Source: Pseudomonas sp. PB101
GTDB lineage: Bacteria; Pseudomonadota; Gammaproteobacteria; Pseudomonadales; Pseudomonadaceae
Assembly: GCF_009764265.1 (NCBI RefSeq)
Contig: NZ_RWIR01000062.1
Span: forward strand, 1-39,184
Reading direction: 5' to 3'
DNA length: 39,184 nucleotides
This document shows, in pieces, positions 21,708 through 29,493 of the stretch; within the stretch, counting starts at the first letter, position 1; every line of letters begins with the position of its first letter. Under the pieces are notes generated by a model that saw only the letters and a list, made by a program, of their open reading frames with translations, did not search any database and had not been told where the DNA came from. A program made the position numbers and the translations under genes.

Positions 21708-24272
21708 ATGTCCTCTCGCCTCACCCGCCCAGCCCCTTCACCTTCCCGCGTGCTGTCGCTGCTGACCGCTGCCATCCTGATGGCCGGCACCGCACCGCTG
21801 ATGGCCGCCACCGCCGCCGAACCGTCGACCCGCAAAATGGGCGACTACGCGTTCGCCATTCCCCAGCAGTCACTGGTGTCGGCACTCAATGCCTTTACCG
21901 CCGTGACGGGCTGGCAGGTCGGTGTGTCGTCGGAGCTGGCGCAGGGTGTGGCCTCGCCGGGCGTACGCGGTTCCCTGTCGCCGGAAAAAGCCCTGGATCG
22001 CCTGTTGGTGGGGACCAACCTGAGCTATCGCAAACTGGGCAATAACAGCATCGTGCTGGAAAAGCGCAGTGTCGGCAGCGCCCTCAATCTGGATCAGGTG
22101 ACCATCAGCGCCACCCGTAACGAACAGTCCGTGAGCAGCGTGCCGAGCACGGTCTCTGTCTACTCGCGAGAAGATCTGGACCGCAACAACGTCAATACCA
22201 TCAAGGAACTGGTGCGCTACGAACCCGGTGTATCGGTAGGTGGCGCAGGCCAGCGCGCCGGCATCACTGGCTACAACATTCGCGGCATCGATGGCGACCG
22301 CGTGCTGACCCAGGTCGATGGTGTGCAGGTGCCTGACGGTTTCTTCAACGGCCCCTATGCCCAGACCAACCGCAACTATGTCGACCCGGAAATCGTCAAG
22401 CGTGTGGAAATCCTCCGCGGCCCAGCCTCAGTGCTGTACGGCAGCAACGCCATTGGCGGCGCCGTCAGCTACTACACGCTGGACGCTGACGACATCATCA
22501 AACCGGGCAAGGATGTTGGTGCACGCCTGAAGACCGGCTACAGCTCCGCCGACGAAAGCTGGCTGACGTCCGGCACCGTCGCCGGTCGCACCGGCGAGTT
22601 CGATGGCCTGTTGCACTTCAGTCAGCGCAACGGTCATGAAACAGAGTCCTATGGCGAAACCGGTGGTACCGGATTGAACCGTACCGAGGCCAACCCCCAG
22701 GACGCTCGCACCACTAGCGTGCTAGCCAAACTGGGCTGGGATTACGCCGACGACGCACGCCTGGGCCTGACCTACGAGCATTACAAGGACGACCGCGACA
22801 CCAATCAATTGAGCGCCGTGGGCGGCCCGTTCAACGCCGGACGCGGTTTCGGCTTCTACAAAGCCCGCACCGGCAACGACACGATCACCCGCGAACGCTT
22901 TGGCCTGGAACACAACTTCGGCCTGGACAGCGCACTGGCTGACAACATCAAGTGGTCGCTTAACTACCAGATCGCCAAGACCGACCAGAGCACCGAGGAA
23001 ATCTACGCGCCGTCGCGGACCGTGCTGCGCAACCGCGACACCAACTACAAGGACCGCCAATGGGTATTCGATGCCCAGGCTGACAAGTCGTTTGCCATCG
23101 CCGACACCGAACACCTCGTCACCTATGGCACCACCATCAAGCAGGACAAAGTCACCGGCCTGCGTACCGGTTCCGGCACCTGCCTGACCGTAGCCGGATC
23201 CTGCCGGGTCATTGGTGCCCCTAGCGCCACCGACACACTGACACCCGCCAGTGATTTCCCGGACCCGACCATCAACAGCTACGCCCTGTTCGCCCAGGAC
23301 CAGATCAGTTGGGGCAACTGGACCTTCCTGCCCGGTGCGCGCTACGACTACACCGAGCTCAAACCGCACATCACCGAAGAGTTCCTGGCCACCGCCGACC
23401 AGAGCCGCAACGGCAGCGTGAGTGATGAGACCAAGACCTGGCATCGCCTGTCGCCGAAGTTCGGCACCACCTATAGCTTCAACGACCACTACACCTGGTA
23501 CGGCCAGTACGCCGAAGGCTTCCGCACCCCGACCGCCAAGGCGTTGTACGGTCGTTTCGAAAACATCGCTGGCGGCTATAAGGTCGCGCCTAATCCGGAC
23601 CTCGAACCGGAAAAGAGCAAAAGCTACGAGACAGGTTTGCGCGGCAACTTCGAGCAGGGCTCGTTTGACGTAGCCGTGTTCTACAACAAATACCGCGACT
23701 TCATCGACGAGAACGCCATCACTCCGGGCTACACCGAGACCACGTTCCAGAGCAACAACATCAAACACGCCACCATCAAGGGTGCCGAGGTCAAGGGTCG
23801 CCTGAACCTCGACGTCTTCGGTGCGCCGCAAGGTCTCTACACCCAGGGTTCGGTGGCCTATGCCTACGGTCGCAACGACGACTCGGGCGAGCCGCTCAAC
23901 AGCGTCAACCCGCTGACCGGCGTGTTCGGCCTCGGCTACGACCAGGACACCTACGGTGGCTTGCTCAGCTGGACGCTGGTGAAGAAGAAGGACCGCGTCG
24001 ACAGCAGCACCTTCAAGACCCCGGACGGCACCAGCACCCAGTTCAAGACCCCGGGCTTCGGCATCCTGGACCTGAGTGCGTTCTACAAGGTGACCGACGA
24101 TGTGACCGTCAGCGGCGGCGTCTACAACCTGACCGACAAAAAGTACTGGCTGTGGGATGACGTGCGCGGCTACGACAGCGTCGGCGAAGCCTCGGTGACC
24201 CAGCCGGCCAACCTCGACCGCCTGACCCAGCCGGGTCGCAACTTCGCGGTCAACCTGATCTGGGATATCTGA
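21708..24272 (+). CDS. TonB-dependent transducer/receptor, probably for heme or a hemoprotein
   Basis: Outer-membrane receptor with signalling domain. The 854-aa precursor has a signal peptide (1 to about 33-36), an STN domain (about 45-118, DYAFAIPQQSLVSALNAFTA), a TonB box VTISATR at 131-137, a plug (YNIRGIDGDRVLTQVDGVQV, VEILRGPASVLYGSNAIGGA) and a beta-barrel ending in Ile (VNLIWDI). The plug and barrel resemble the hemoglobin/transferrin/lactoferrin receptor family, with EGFRTPTAKALYGRF and NPDLEPEKSKSYETG boxes. ATG 21708 is preceded by GGAG; the GTG at 21687 is not needed. The gene follows sigma and anti-sigma genes and precedes a heme oxygenase. The substrate is inferred; HxuA-type heme uptake is the closest match by context. 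Confidence 0.9.
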   Translation: MSSRLTRPAPSPSRVLSLLTAAILMAGTAPLMAATAAEPSTRKMGDYAFAIPQQSLVSALNAFTAVTGWQVGVSSELAQGVASPGVRGSLSPEKALDRLLVGTNLSYRKLGNNSIVLEKRSVGSALNLDQVTISATRNEQSVSSVPSTVSVYSREDLDRNNVNTIKELVRYEPGVSVGGAGQRAGITGYNIRGIDGDRVLTQVDGVQVPDGFFNGPYAQTNRNYVDPEIVKRVEILRGPASVLYGSNAIGGAVSYYTLDADDIIKPGKDVGARLKTGYSSADESWLTSGTVAGRTGEFDGLLHFSQRNGHETESYGETGGTGLNRTEANPQDARTTSVLAKLGWDYADDARLGLTYEHYKDDRDTNQLSAVGGPFNAGRGFGFYKARTGNDTITRERFGLEHNFGLDSALADNIKWSLNYQIAKTDQSTEEIYAPSRTVLRNRDTNYKDRQWVFDAQADKSFAIADTEHLVTYGTTIKQDKVTGLRTGSGTCLTVAGSCRVIGAPSATDTLTPASDFPDPTINSYALFAQDQISWGNWTFLPGARYDYTELKPHITEEFLATADQSRNGSVSDETKTWHRLSPKFGTTYSFNDHYTWYGQYAEGFRTPTAKALYGRFENIAGGYKVAPNPDLEPEKSKSYETGLRGNFEQGSFDVAVFYNKYRDFIDENAITPGYTETTFQSNNIKHATIKGAEVKGRLNLDVFGAPQGLYTQGSVAYAYGRNDDSGEPLNSVNPLTGVFGLGYDQDTYGGLLSWTLVKKKDRVDSSTFKTPDGTSTQFKTPGFGILDLSAFYKVTDDVTVSGGVYNLTDKKYWLWDDVRGYDSVGEASVTQPANLDRLTQPGRNFAVNLIWDI

Positions 24273-24283
24273 TCCGGCCATCC

Positions 24284-24323
24284 CGCCGGGCGGTGAATTG
24301 AAACCGTCCGGCGAGGATTTTTT
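24284..24323 (+). terminator. Terminator or attenuator between receptor and hemO
   Basis: CGCCGGGCGGT (24284-24294), an eight-base loop and ACCGTCCGGCG (24303-24313) form an 11-bp stem with one G-U pair. AGGA and six T (24318-24323) follow. It lies 11 bases after the receptor stop and 65 bases before hemO on the same strand. No separate Fur box or clear promoter was seen for hemO. Confidence 0.7.
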
Positions 24324-24387
24324 ACTGTCCGGCGCCTTCTTGTTCGTCTCGTTACCAAGCGCCTCTTCTTCCCCCCAAGGAATTGCC

Positions 24388-24996
24388 ATGACCACCCAGG
24401 ACACCGCACAACGCTCCAGCCTGCGTTCCCAGCGTTTGAACCAGATCACCAACGAGCCGCACACCAAGCTCGATGCCTTGGTCAAGGCCCACTCCCCCTT
24501 TGAAACCCAGGCCAACTTCGCCCGCTTCGTGGTGGCGCAGTACCTGTTCCAGTCGGAACTGGTCTCGCTGTACAACGATGCCGAACTGACCGCCATCGTC
24601 CCGGACCTGCCGGCCCGCTGCCGTGCCGACGCGGCCAAGGCCGACCTGGCGGACCTGGACACCGACGTACCGGCGCCGGTCGCCGGCGCACTGAAGAACC
24701 CGACCAAGGCCCAGGCCCTGGGCTGGATCTTCGTCTCCGAAGGCTCCAAGCTCGGCGCCGCCTTCCTGATCAAGCGCGCCGTCGGCCTCGGCCTGAGCGA
24801 AACCTTTGGCGCCCGTCACCTCGGCGAACCGGCCGGCGGCCGCGCGGAAGGCTGGAAGAGCTTCGTCAAGACCCTGGACGGCCTTGAGTTCAGCGCCCAG
24901 GAAGAAGCCGAAGTGGAAAAAGGCGCCGTCGACGCGTTCAACCGTTTTACCGTGTTGCTGGAGCAGGCTTACGCCAACGCACCGGAATTCGCCTGA
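24388..24996 (+). CDS. hemO: Biliverdin-producing heme oxygenase (PigA/HemO type)
   Basis: Cytoplasmic enzyme that opens heme to biliverdin, CO and iron. The 202-aa protein resembles P. aeruginosa PigA/HemO: LRSQRLNQITNEPHTKLDAL with His25 as likely proximal heme ligand, NFARFVVAQYLFQ, LGWIFVSEGSKLGAAFLIKR, FGARHLGEPAGGRAEGWKSF and DAFNRFTVLLEQAYA. I chose ATG 24388, preceded by CAAGGA; the open frame upstream to 24298 runs through the terminator hairpin and is not coding. It follows the TonB receptor, giving a complete route from heme capture to iron release. PigA makes mainly the delta and beta isomers of biliverdin; Asn18 here matches its key Asn19. Confidence 0.95.
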   Translation: MTTQDTAQRSSLRSQRLNQITNEPHTKLDALVKAHSPFETQANFARFVVAQYLFQSELVSLYNDAELTAIVPDLPARCRADAAKADLADLDTDVPAPVAGALKNPTKAQALGWIFVSEGSKLGAAFLIKRAVGLGLSETFGARHLGEPAGGRAEGWKSFVKTLDGLEFSAQEEAEVEKGAVDAFNRFTVLLEQAYANAPEFA

Positions 24997-25010
24997 CACA
25001 CCGCGGTCCC

Positions 25011-25100
25011 TGTGGGAGCGAGCCTGCTCGCGAAAGCGGTCTGTCATTCAACATTTATGTCGATTGATACTCAGCTTTCGCGAGCAGGCTCGCTCCCACA
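25011..25100. repeat. REPIN, GAGCCTGCTC type
   Basis: TGTGGGAGCGAGCCTGCTCG (25011-25030) and its inverted partner (25078-25100) flank about 44 bp, between hemO and the DUF454 gene. Confidence 0.9.
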
Positions 25101-25155
25101 TTGGACGAAGCAAGTCTGTAAGATTTCGATTCGCCTCACGTGTTGCCTTGAGCCC

Positions 25156-25545
25156 ATGCCCGCATCAACAAAACTCTCCCGCCTCCTCTTCGGCCTGCTC
25201 GCCTACGTCAGCCTGGGCATCGGCCTGATCGCCATCGTCATTCCCGGCCTGCCAACCACCGAGTTCATCCTGCTGGCCGCCTGGGCCGCCACCCGCAGCT
25301 CGCCGCGCCTGAGTGCCTGGCTGGAAAACCACCGGCTGTTCGGCCCCATCCTCCATAACTGGCGCAACGGCAAGATCATCGCGCGTAGGGCAAAAATCAG
25401 CGCCACGGTCAGCATGCTGTTGTGTGCCGGTCTGATGCTGGTGATGCTCGATCACGGCTGGCCGATTTACCTGGCGATTGCCGGGATGGGGCTGGGCAAC
25501 CTGTGGATCTGGTCGAGGCCGGAATCACTGTTGCAAGCCACCTGA
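25156..25545 (+). CDS. DUF454 (YbaN-like) small inner-membrane protein
   Basis: A 129-aa protein of unknown function. It has an N-terminal hydrophobic segment (about 8-28, LLFGLLAYVSLGIGLIAIVI), the DUF454 hallmark PGLPTTEFILLAAWAATRSSPRL, a cytoplasmic-looking stretch with LENHRLFGPILHNWRNGKII, and two more membrane segments near the C-terminus. I chose ATG 25156 because it begins a normal membrane-protein N-terminus; the open frame upstream runs through the REPIN. It follows hemO on the same strand but is separated by a REPIN, so whether it shares the heme transcript is unclear. No catalytic residues are known for this family. Confidence 0.85.
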   Translation: MPASTKLSRLLFGLLAYVSLGIGLIAIVIPGLPTTEFILLAAWAATRSSPRLSAWLENHRLFGPILHNWRNGKIIARRAKISATVSMLLCAGLMLVMLDHGWPIYLAIAGMGLGNLWIWSRPESLLQAT

Positions 25546-25655
25546 ACAACTCCGCGATTTTTCCTCGTTTTAAAGCACTTTCCGGCACATTTTTCTGCGC
25601 AAACGTTCAACCACTACCGTTCGTCGGGTTGCCCCTCATGTAACCTCAACGCCAC

Positions 25656-25692
25656 GCCGATGTGCATTGATCGGCGCTAAATGGATTTAGCG
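25656..25692 (+). promoter_or_regulatory. Tandem hairpins in the chemoreceptor leader
   Basis: GCCGAT (25656-25661) pairs with ATCGGC (25670-25675), and CGCTAAA (25675-25681) pairs with TTTAGCG (25686-25692). The two hairpins share one base and end 53 nt before the chemoreceptor ATG. They could be an operator, a leader RNA structure, or a decayed riboswitch; I do not recognise the family. No clear FliA promoter was found in the 200-bp gap. Confidence 0.4.
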
Positions 25693-25745
25693 AGTGAGCC
25701 GCGACGGCCCACAGCCAACACTTCATCCATTCGCGAGTTCGCCCT

Positions 25746-27884
25746 ATGTTCGACTCACTGTCCATCCGCCTGAAAATCGTCCTGCTGTCCGGTCTGTGCC
25801 TGCTGGGCGTAGTCGCCTTGATAGTGGGCATGAACATTTACCAGACCAATCAGAACGATGACCTGGTCAACGATTCCAGCAGCAGGATGCTCACCGCCAG
25901 TGTGCAGGACCTGCTTCAGGCCAAGGCCGCCGAACAAGCGGTGCGGGTGCAGAAGACGTTCGGCGAAACCCTGACGGTGGTGACCGCCCTGGCCGACCAG
26001 ATCAAGGACATGCGCACCATGGCCACCCAGCGCGAGATGGCGCCCGGTGCGTTGCGTGAAGAGTTGAACCAGAGCCTGAAAACCGCCTTCGAGCGCAACG
26101 GCAAAGTGCTGGGCATCTGGCTGGCGTTCGAGCCCAACGGCCTGGATGGCAAGGACAGCGAGTTCGTCGATGACGCCGCGCGTCAGTCCAACGAAATCGG
26201 TCGTTTCGCCACCTACTTCAGCCGTGCCGGTGGCGAAACGCTGAACACGATCATGGTCGAAGAGGACATGACCAAGACCACCCTGAACCTCAGCGGCACG
26301 CCGTACAACGTCTGGTACACCTGCCCGCGGGACAGCAAGCGCACCTGCCTGCTCGACCCGTACGCCGATACCGTCGGCAACAAGGAAGTGTTGATGACCA
26401 CCATTTCCGTTCCGCTGCTGGTGGACGGCAAGTCCATCGGCGTGGTCGGTATCGACATCGCCCTCGACGCCCTGCAAGCGGCGGCGGTCGACTCCCAGCG
26501 CGACCTGTTCAACAGCGCCGGGCACATGCTGATCGTCTCCGGTACCGGCGTGATGGCAGCCTACAGCGTCGATGCAACGAAAGTCGGCAAGAGCATCAGC
26601 GACACCCTCGGTGCGGATGGCAAGGACATCCTGCAATTGCTCGGCAGCGGTGCACCGAAGATTCTCCAGCAAGGCGACCTGATCCGTGCGGTGTATCCGG
26701 TCAGCCCGATCGCCGATGCCAAGGCCTGGGCCGTGGTGATCGACCTGCCCAAGCAAGTGTTGCTGGCCGACTCGGTGAAACTGCAGGCGGTGCTCGACGA
26801 TGCCCAGCAAATTGGCACGATCAAGGCCTTGTCGGTGGCGGTGATCGCCGGTGTGCTCGGTCTGCTGCTGATGTGGCTCACCGCGTCGGGCGTGACCCGC
26901 CCGATCAACAGCGTGGCCGACATGCTCAAGGCGATTGCCAGTGGCGACGGCGACCTGACCCAGCGTCTGCACTACAGCAAGAAGGACGAACTGGGCGAAC
27001 TGGTGAGCTGGTTCAACCGCTTCCTCGACAAGCTGCAACCGACCATCGCGCAGATCAAGCAAAGCATCACCGATGCCCGTGGCACGGCCGATCAGTCGTC
27101 GGAAATCGCCCGCCAGACCAGCGAAGGCATGCAGGTGCAGTTCCGCGAAATCGACCAGGTCGCCACCGCGTCCAACGAAATGAGCGCCACCGCCCACGAT
27201 GTCGCCAACAGCGCATCCAACGCGGCGAGTGCAGCCAAAGGCGCCGACCAGTCGGCCCGCGATGGGATGCAGATCATCGAGCGCAGCACCCGCGATATCA
27301 ATCAACTGGCCGACGAAGTCAGCAAGGCCGTGACCGAAGTCGAAGCCCTGGCGGTCAACAGCGAGCAGATCGGCTCGGTGCTGGAGGTGATCCGCAGCAT
27401 CGCTGAACAAACCAACCTGCTGGCCCTCAACGCAGCGATCGAAGCGGCCCGCGCCGGTGAAAGCGGTCGTGGCTTTGCGGTGGTCGCCGATGAAGTGCGC
27501 AACCTGGCCAAGCGCACCCAGGACTCGGTGGAAGAAATTCGCCTGGTGATCGAACGCATCCAGTCCGGCACCCGTGGCGTGGTCGCCACCATGCATTCAA
27601 GCCAGACCCAGGCCCACAGCAACGCCGGGCAGATCCAGCAGGCGGTCCAGGCCTTGGGCAAGATCAGCGACGCGGTCACCGTGATCAGCGACATGAACCT
27701 GCAAATCGCCAGCGCCGCCGAGCAGCAAAGCGCGGTGGCCGAAGAGGTCAACCGCAACGTCTCGGCGATCCGCACCGTCACCGAAACCCTGACCGGCCAG
27801 GCCACCGAATCGGCGCAGATCAGCAGCCAGCTCAACGCCCTGACCACCCACCAGATGAAGTTGATGGATCAGTTCCGCGTATAA
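25746..27884 (+). CDS. Methyl-accepting chemotaxis protein with Cache-type sensor
   Basis: Transmembrane chemoreceptor acting through CheA/CheW. The 712-aa protein has a first membrane helix (about 10-31, VLLSGLCLLGVVALIVGMN), a large periplasmic double-Cache-like domain (about 32-360, with WLAFEPNGLDGKDSEF and a WYTCPRDSKRTCLLDPYAD segment), a second helix (about 364-385, VIAGVLGLLLMW), HAMP (TRPINSVADMLKAIASGDGD), and a methyl-accepting coiled coil with the conserved tip QTNLLALNAAIEAARAGESG. No C-terminal CheR-binding pentapeptide. Length and layout resemble Pseudomonas amine or amino-acid receptors such as TlpQ/McpU, but the ligand cannot be assigned. A REPIN follows. Confidence 0.92.
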   Translation: MFDSLSIRLKIVLLSGLCLLGVVALIVGMNIYQTNQNDDLVNDSSSRMLTASVQDLLQAKAAEQAVRVQKTFGETLTVVTALADQIKDMRTMATQREMAPGALREELNQSLKTAFERNGKVLGIWLAFEPNGLDGKDSEFVDDAARQSNEIGRFATYFSRAGGETLNTIMVEEDMTKTTLNLSGTPYNVWYTCPRDSKRTCLLDPYADTVGNKEVLMTTISVPLLVDGKSIGVVGIDIALDALQAAAVDSQRDLFNSAGHMLIVSGTGVMAAYSVDATKVGKSISDTLGADGKDILQLLGSGAPKILQQGDLIRAVYPVSPIADAKAWAVVIDLPKQVLLADSVKLQAVLDDAQQIGTIKALSVAVIAGVLGLLLMWLTASGVTRPINSVADMLKAIASGDGDLTQRLHYSKKDELGELVSWFNRFLDKLQPTIAQIKQSITDARGTADQSSEIARQTSEGMQVQFREIDQVATASNEMSATAHDVANSASNAASAAKGADQSARDGMQIIERSTRDINQLADEVSKAVTEVEALAVNSEQIGSVLEVIRSIAEQTNLLALNAAIEAARAGESGRGFAVVADEVRNLAKRTQDSVEEIRLVIERIQSGTRGVVATMHSSQTQAHSNAGQIQQAVQALGKISDAVTVISDMNLQIASAAEQQSAVAEEVNRNVSAIRTVTETLTGQATESAQISSQLNALTTHQMKLMDQFRV

Positions 27885-27897
27885 CCCCGCCGCCCCT

Positions 27898-27968
27898 TGT
27901 AGGAGCTGGCTGGCCAGCGATAGCGGTCTTTCAGCCAGTCCGCCATCGCTGGCAAGCCAGCTCCTACA
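27898..27968. repeat. REPIN, CTGGC type
   Basis: TGTAGGAGCTGGCTGGCCAG (27898-27917) and its inverted partner (27946-27968) are about 25 bp apart, between the chemoreceptor and CoA-transferase genes. The first arm has GGCTGGCCAGC in place of the usual GGCTTGCCAGC. Confidence 0.88.
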
Positions 27969-28034
27969 AAGGAATCCATCTGGACTGCGGTTTTTTTGGT
28001 CTATGCTCGGCCTCTCGCTCCGGAGAGCCCTTCG

Positions 28035-29381
28035 ATGACTGATCTGCTCACGTCCATTCAAGCCGCACTCGGTTTGCCTCACACCCCGATTCCATTCACC
28101 TCCAGCGGCGCCCTGCCCTCGGCGTTTGCCGTCACGGACCTGGCCTGCGCCAGCATCGCTGCCGCCGGCCAGGCCGCCAGCGAACTGCTGCACCAGCAAA
28201 CCGGGCACCTGCCCGACCTTGAAGTTGACCGACGCCTGGCGTCGTTCTGGTTCGCCACCTCGATTCGTCCGCTCGGCTGGAGCGTTCCACCGCTGTGGGA
28301 CCCGGTGGCCGGTGACTACGCCACCCGCGATGGCTGGATTCGCCTGCACACCAACGCGCCCCATCACCGTGCCGCTGCACAAAGCGTGCTGGGGGCCTGT
28401 ACCGACCGCGCAGCGATGGCCGACAAAGTGGCGTCATGGGCGAAAAGCGAGCTGGAACAAGCGGTGGTCGATGCCGGTGGTTGCGCCGCCGAAATGCGCA
28501 CTTGGGATCAATGGCAGACCCATCCTCAGGGCCAGGCCGTAAATGCCGAGCCCTTGGTTCAATTTGCCAGCCACTCAAGCCAAAGCCGCACACCGTGGAC
28601 AGGCTCGATCGCTCGGCCACTGGCCGGCATCAAGGTGCTGGACTTGACCCGGGTGCTCGCCGGCCCTGTCGCCAGCCGCTTTCTGGCGGGCCTCGGCGCC
28701 GATGTCCTGCGCATCGATCCGCCGACCTGGAACGAGCCGGGGGTGGTGCCGGAAGTCACCCTGGGAAAACGCTGCGCGCGTCTTGATCTGCACGACAAGA
28801 CCGACCGTGGCGTATTCGAATGCCTGCTCAAGGATGCCGACATTCTGCTGCATGGCTATCGTGCCGATGCCCTTGAGCGACTTGGCTTCGGCGTGAATGA
28901 GCGCCGGTCCATGAACCCGAACTTGATTGATGTTTGCCTCAATGCCTACGGCTGGAGCGGCCCCTGGCACAACCGTCGGGGCTTCGACAGCCTGGTGCAG
29001 ATGAGCAGCGGCATCGCCGAAGCCGGCATGCGCTGCAAAGGTGCCGACAAGCCGACACCACTGCCCGTGCAGGCCCTCGATCACGCCACCGGGTATTTGA
29101 TGGCGGCCAGTACGATCCGGTTGCTGGCGCAGCGGTTGAACGACGGTGCGGGAGGCTCGGCGCGATTGTCGTTGGCGCGCACGGCGAAGTTGTTGATCGA
29201 GTCTGGACCGGGGACGGATGAGGCTTTGCGCGCGGAAGATGCGCAGGATCAGGGTTTGATCGTGGAGCAGACGCCGTGGGGGGCGGCGCATCGCTTGCAT
29301 GCGCCGCTCAAGATGACGGGAACACCTTTGCAATGGACATTGCCAGCAACTGATTTGGGTTCACATCGCGCGCAGTGGTGA
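28035..29381 (+). CDS. Family III CoA-transferase (CaiB/BaiF), apparently permuted
   Basis: Member of the formyl-CoA transferase/CaiB family, which moves CoA between carboxylic acids. The 448-aa protein has an unusual order. Residues about 85-175 (YATRDGWIRLHTNAPHHRAA to TWDQWQTHPQGQAV) look like the C-terminal small domain of the family. Residues 195-360 carry the normal N-terminal Rossmann part (PLAGIKVLDLTRVLAGPVAS, GLGADVLRIDPP), including likely catalytic Asp318 in RRGFDSLVQMSSG. The extreme C-terminus (PLKMTGTPLQWTLPATDLGS) fits the family's usual end. ATG 28035 gives the best start. It stands alone between REPINs, so substrate and pathway are unknown. Confidence 0.82.
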   Translation: MTDLLTSIQAALGLPHTPIPFTSSGALPSAFAVTDLACASIAAAGQAASELLHQQTGHLPDLEVDRRLASFWFATSIRPLGWSVPPLWDPVAGDYATRDGWIRLHTNAPHHRAAAQSVLGACTDRAAMADKVASWAKSELEQAVVDAGGCAAEMRTWDQWQTHPQGQAVNAEPLVQFASHSSQSRTPWTGSIARPLAGIKVLDLTRVLAGPVASRFLAGLGADVLRIDPPTWNEPGVVPEVTLGKRCARLDLHDKTDRGVFECLLKDADILLHGYRADALERLGFGVNERRSMNPNLIDVCLNAYGWSGPWHNRRGFDSLVQMSSGIAEAGMRCKGADKPTPLPVQALDHATGYLMAASTIRLLAQRLNDGAGGSARLSLARTAKLLIESGPGTDEALRAEDAQDQGLIVEQTPWGAAHRLHAPLKMTGTPLQWTLPATDLGSHRAQW

Positions 29382-29394
29382 CCGTCAGATCGTC

Positions 29395-29459
29395 ATCGCT
29401 GGCAAGCCAGCTCCTACAGGGATCTGCGCAAAAACTGTGGGAGCGGGCTTGCCCGCGAT
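29395..29459. repeat. Mixed REP pair (CTGGC arm with CGGGC arm)
   Basis: A CTGGC-type REP (29396-29418) faces a CGGGC-type REP (29436-29459) across 17 bp. The two arms belong to different REP subtypes, so the pair is imperfect. It lies between the convergent CoA-transferase and alkA genes. Confidence 0.85.
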
Positions 29460-29493
29460 GGCGCAGGACTGCCAGAACACATTCCGGATCAGC

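Noticed and set aside
24298..24387. Upstream extension of hemO
   Set aside because: It would read through the terminator hairpin and adds residues unlike any heme oxygenase N-terminus. ATG 24388 has a ribosome-binding site and family length.
25012..25155. Upstream extension of the DUF454 gene
   Set aside because: The extra residues are encoded by the REPIN. Family similarity begins at ATG 25156.
25546..25745. FliA (sigma-28) promoter for the chemoreceptor
   Set aside because: No TAAA-N15-GCCGATAA arrangement with correct spacing was found; GCCGAT at 25656 lacks a -35 at the right distance.
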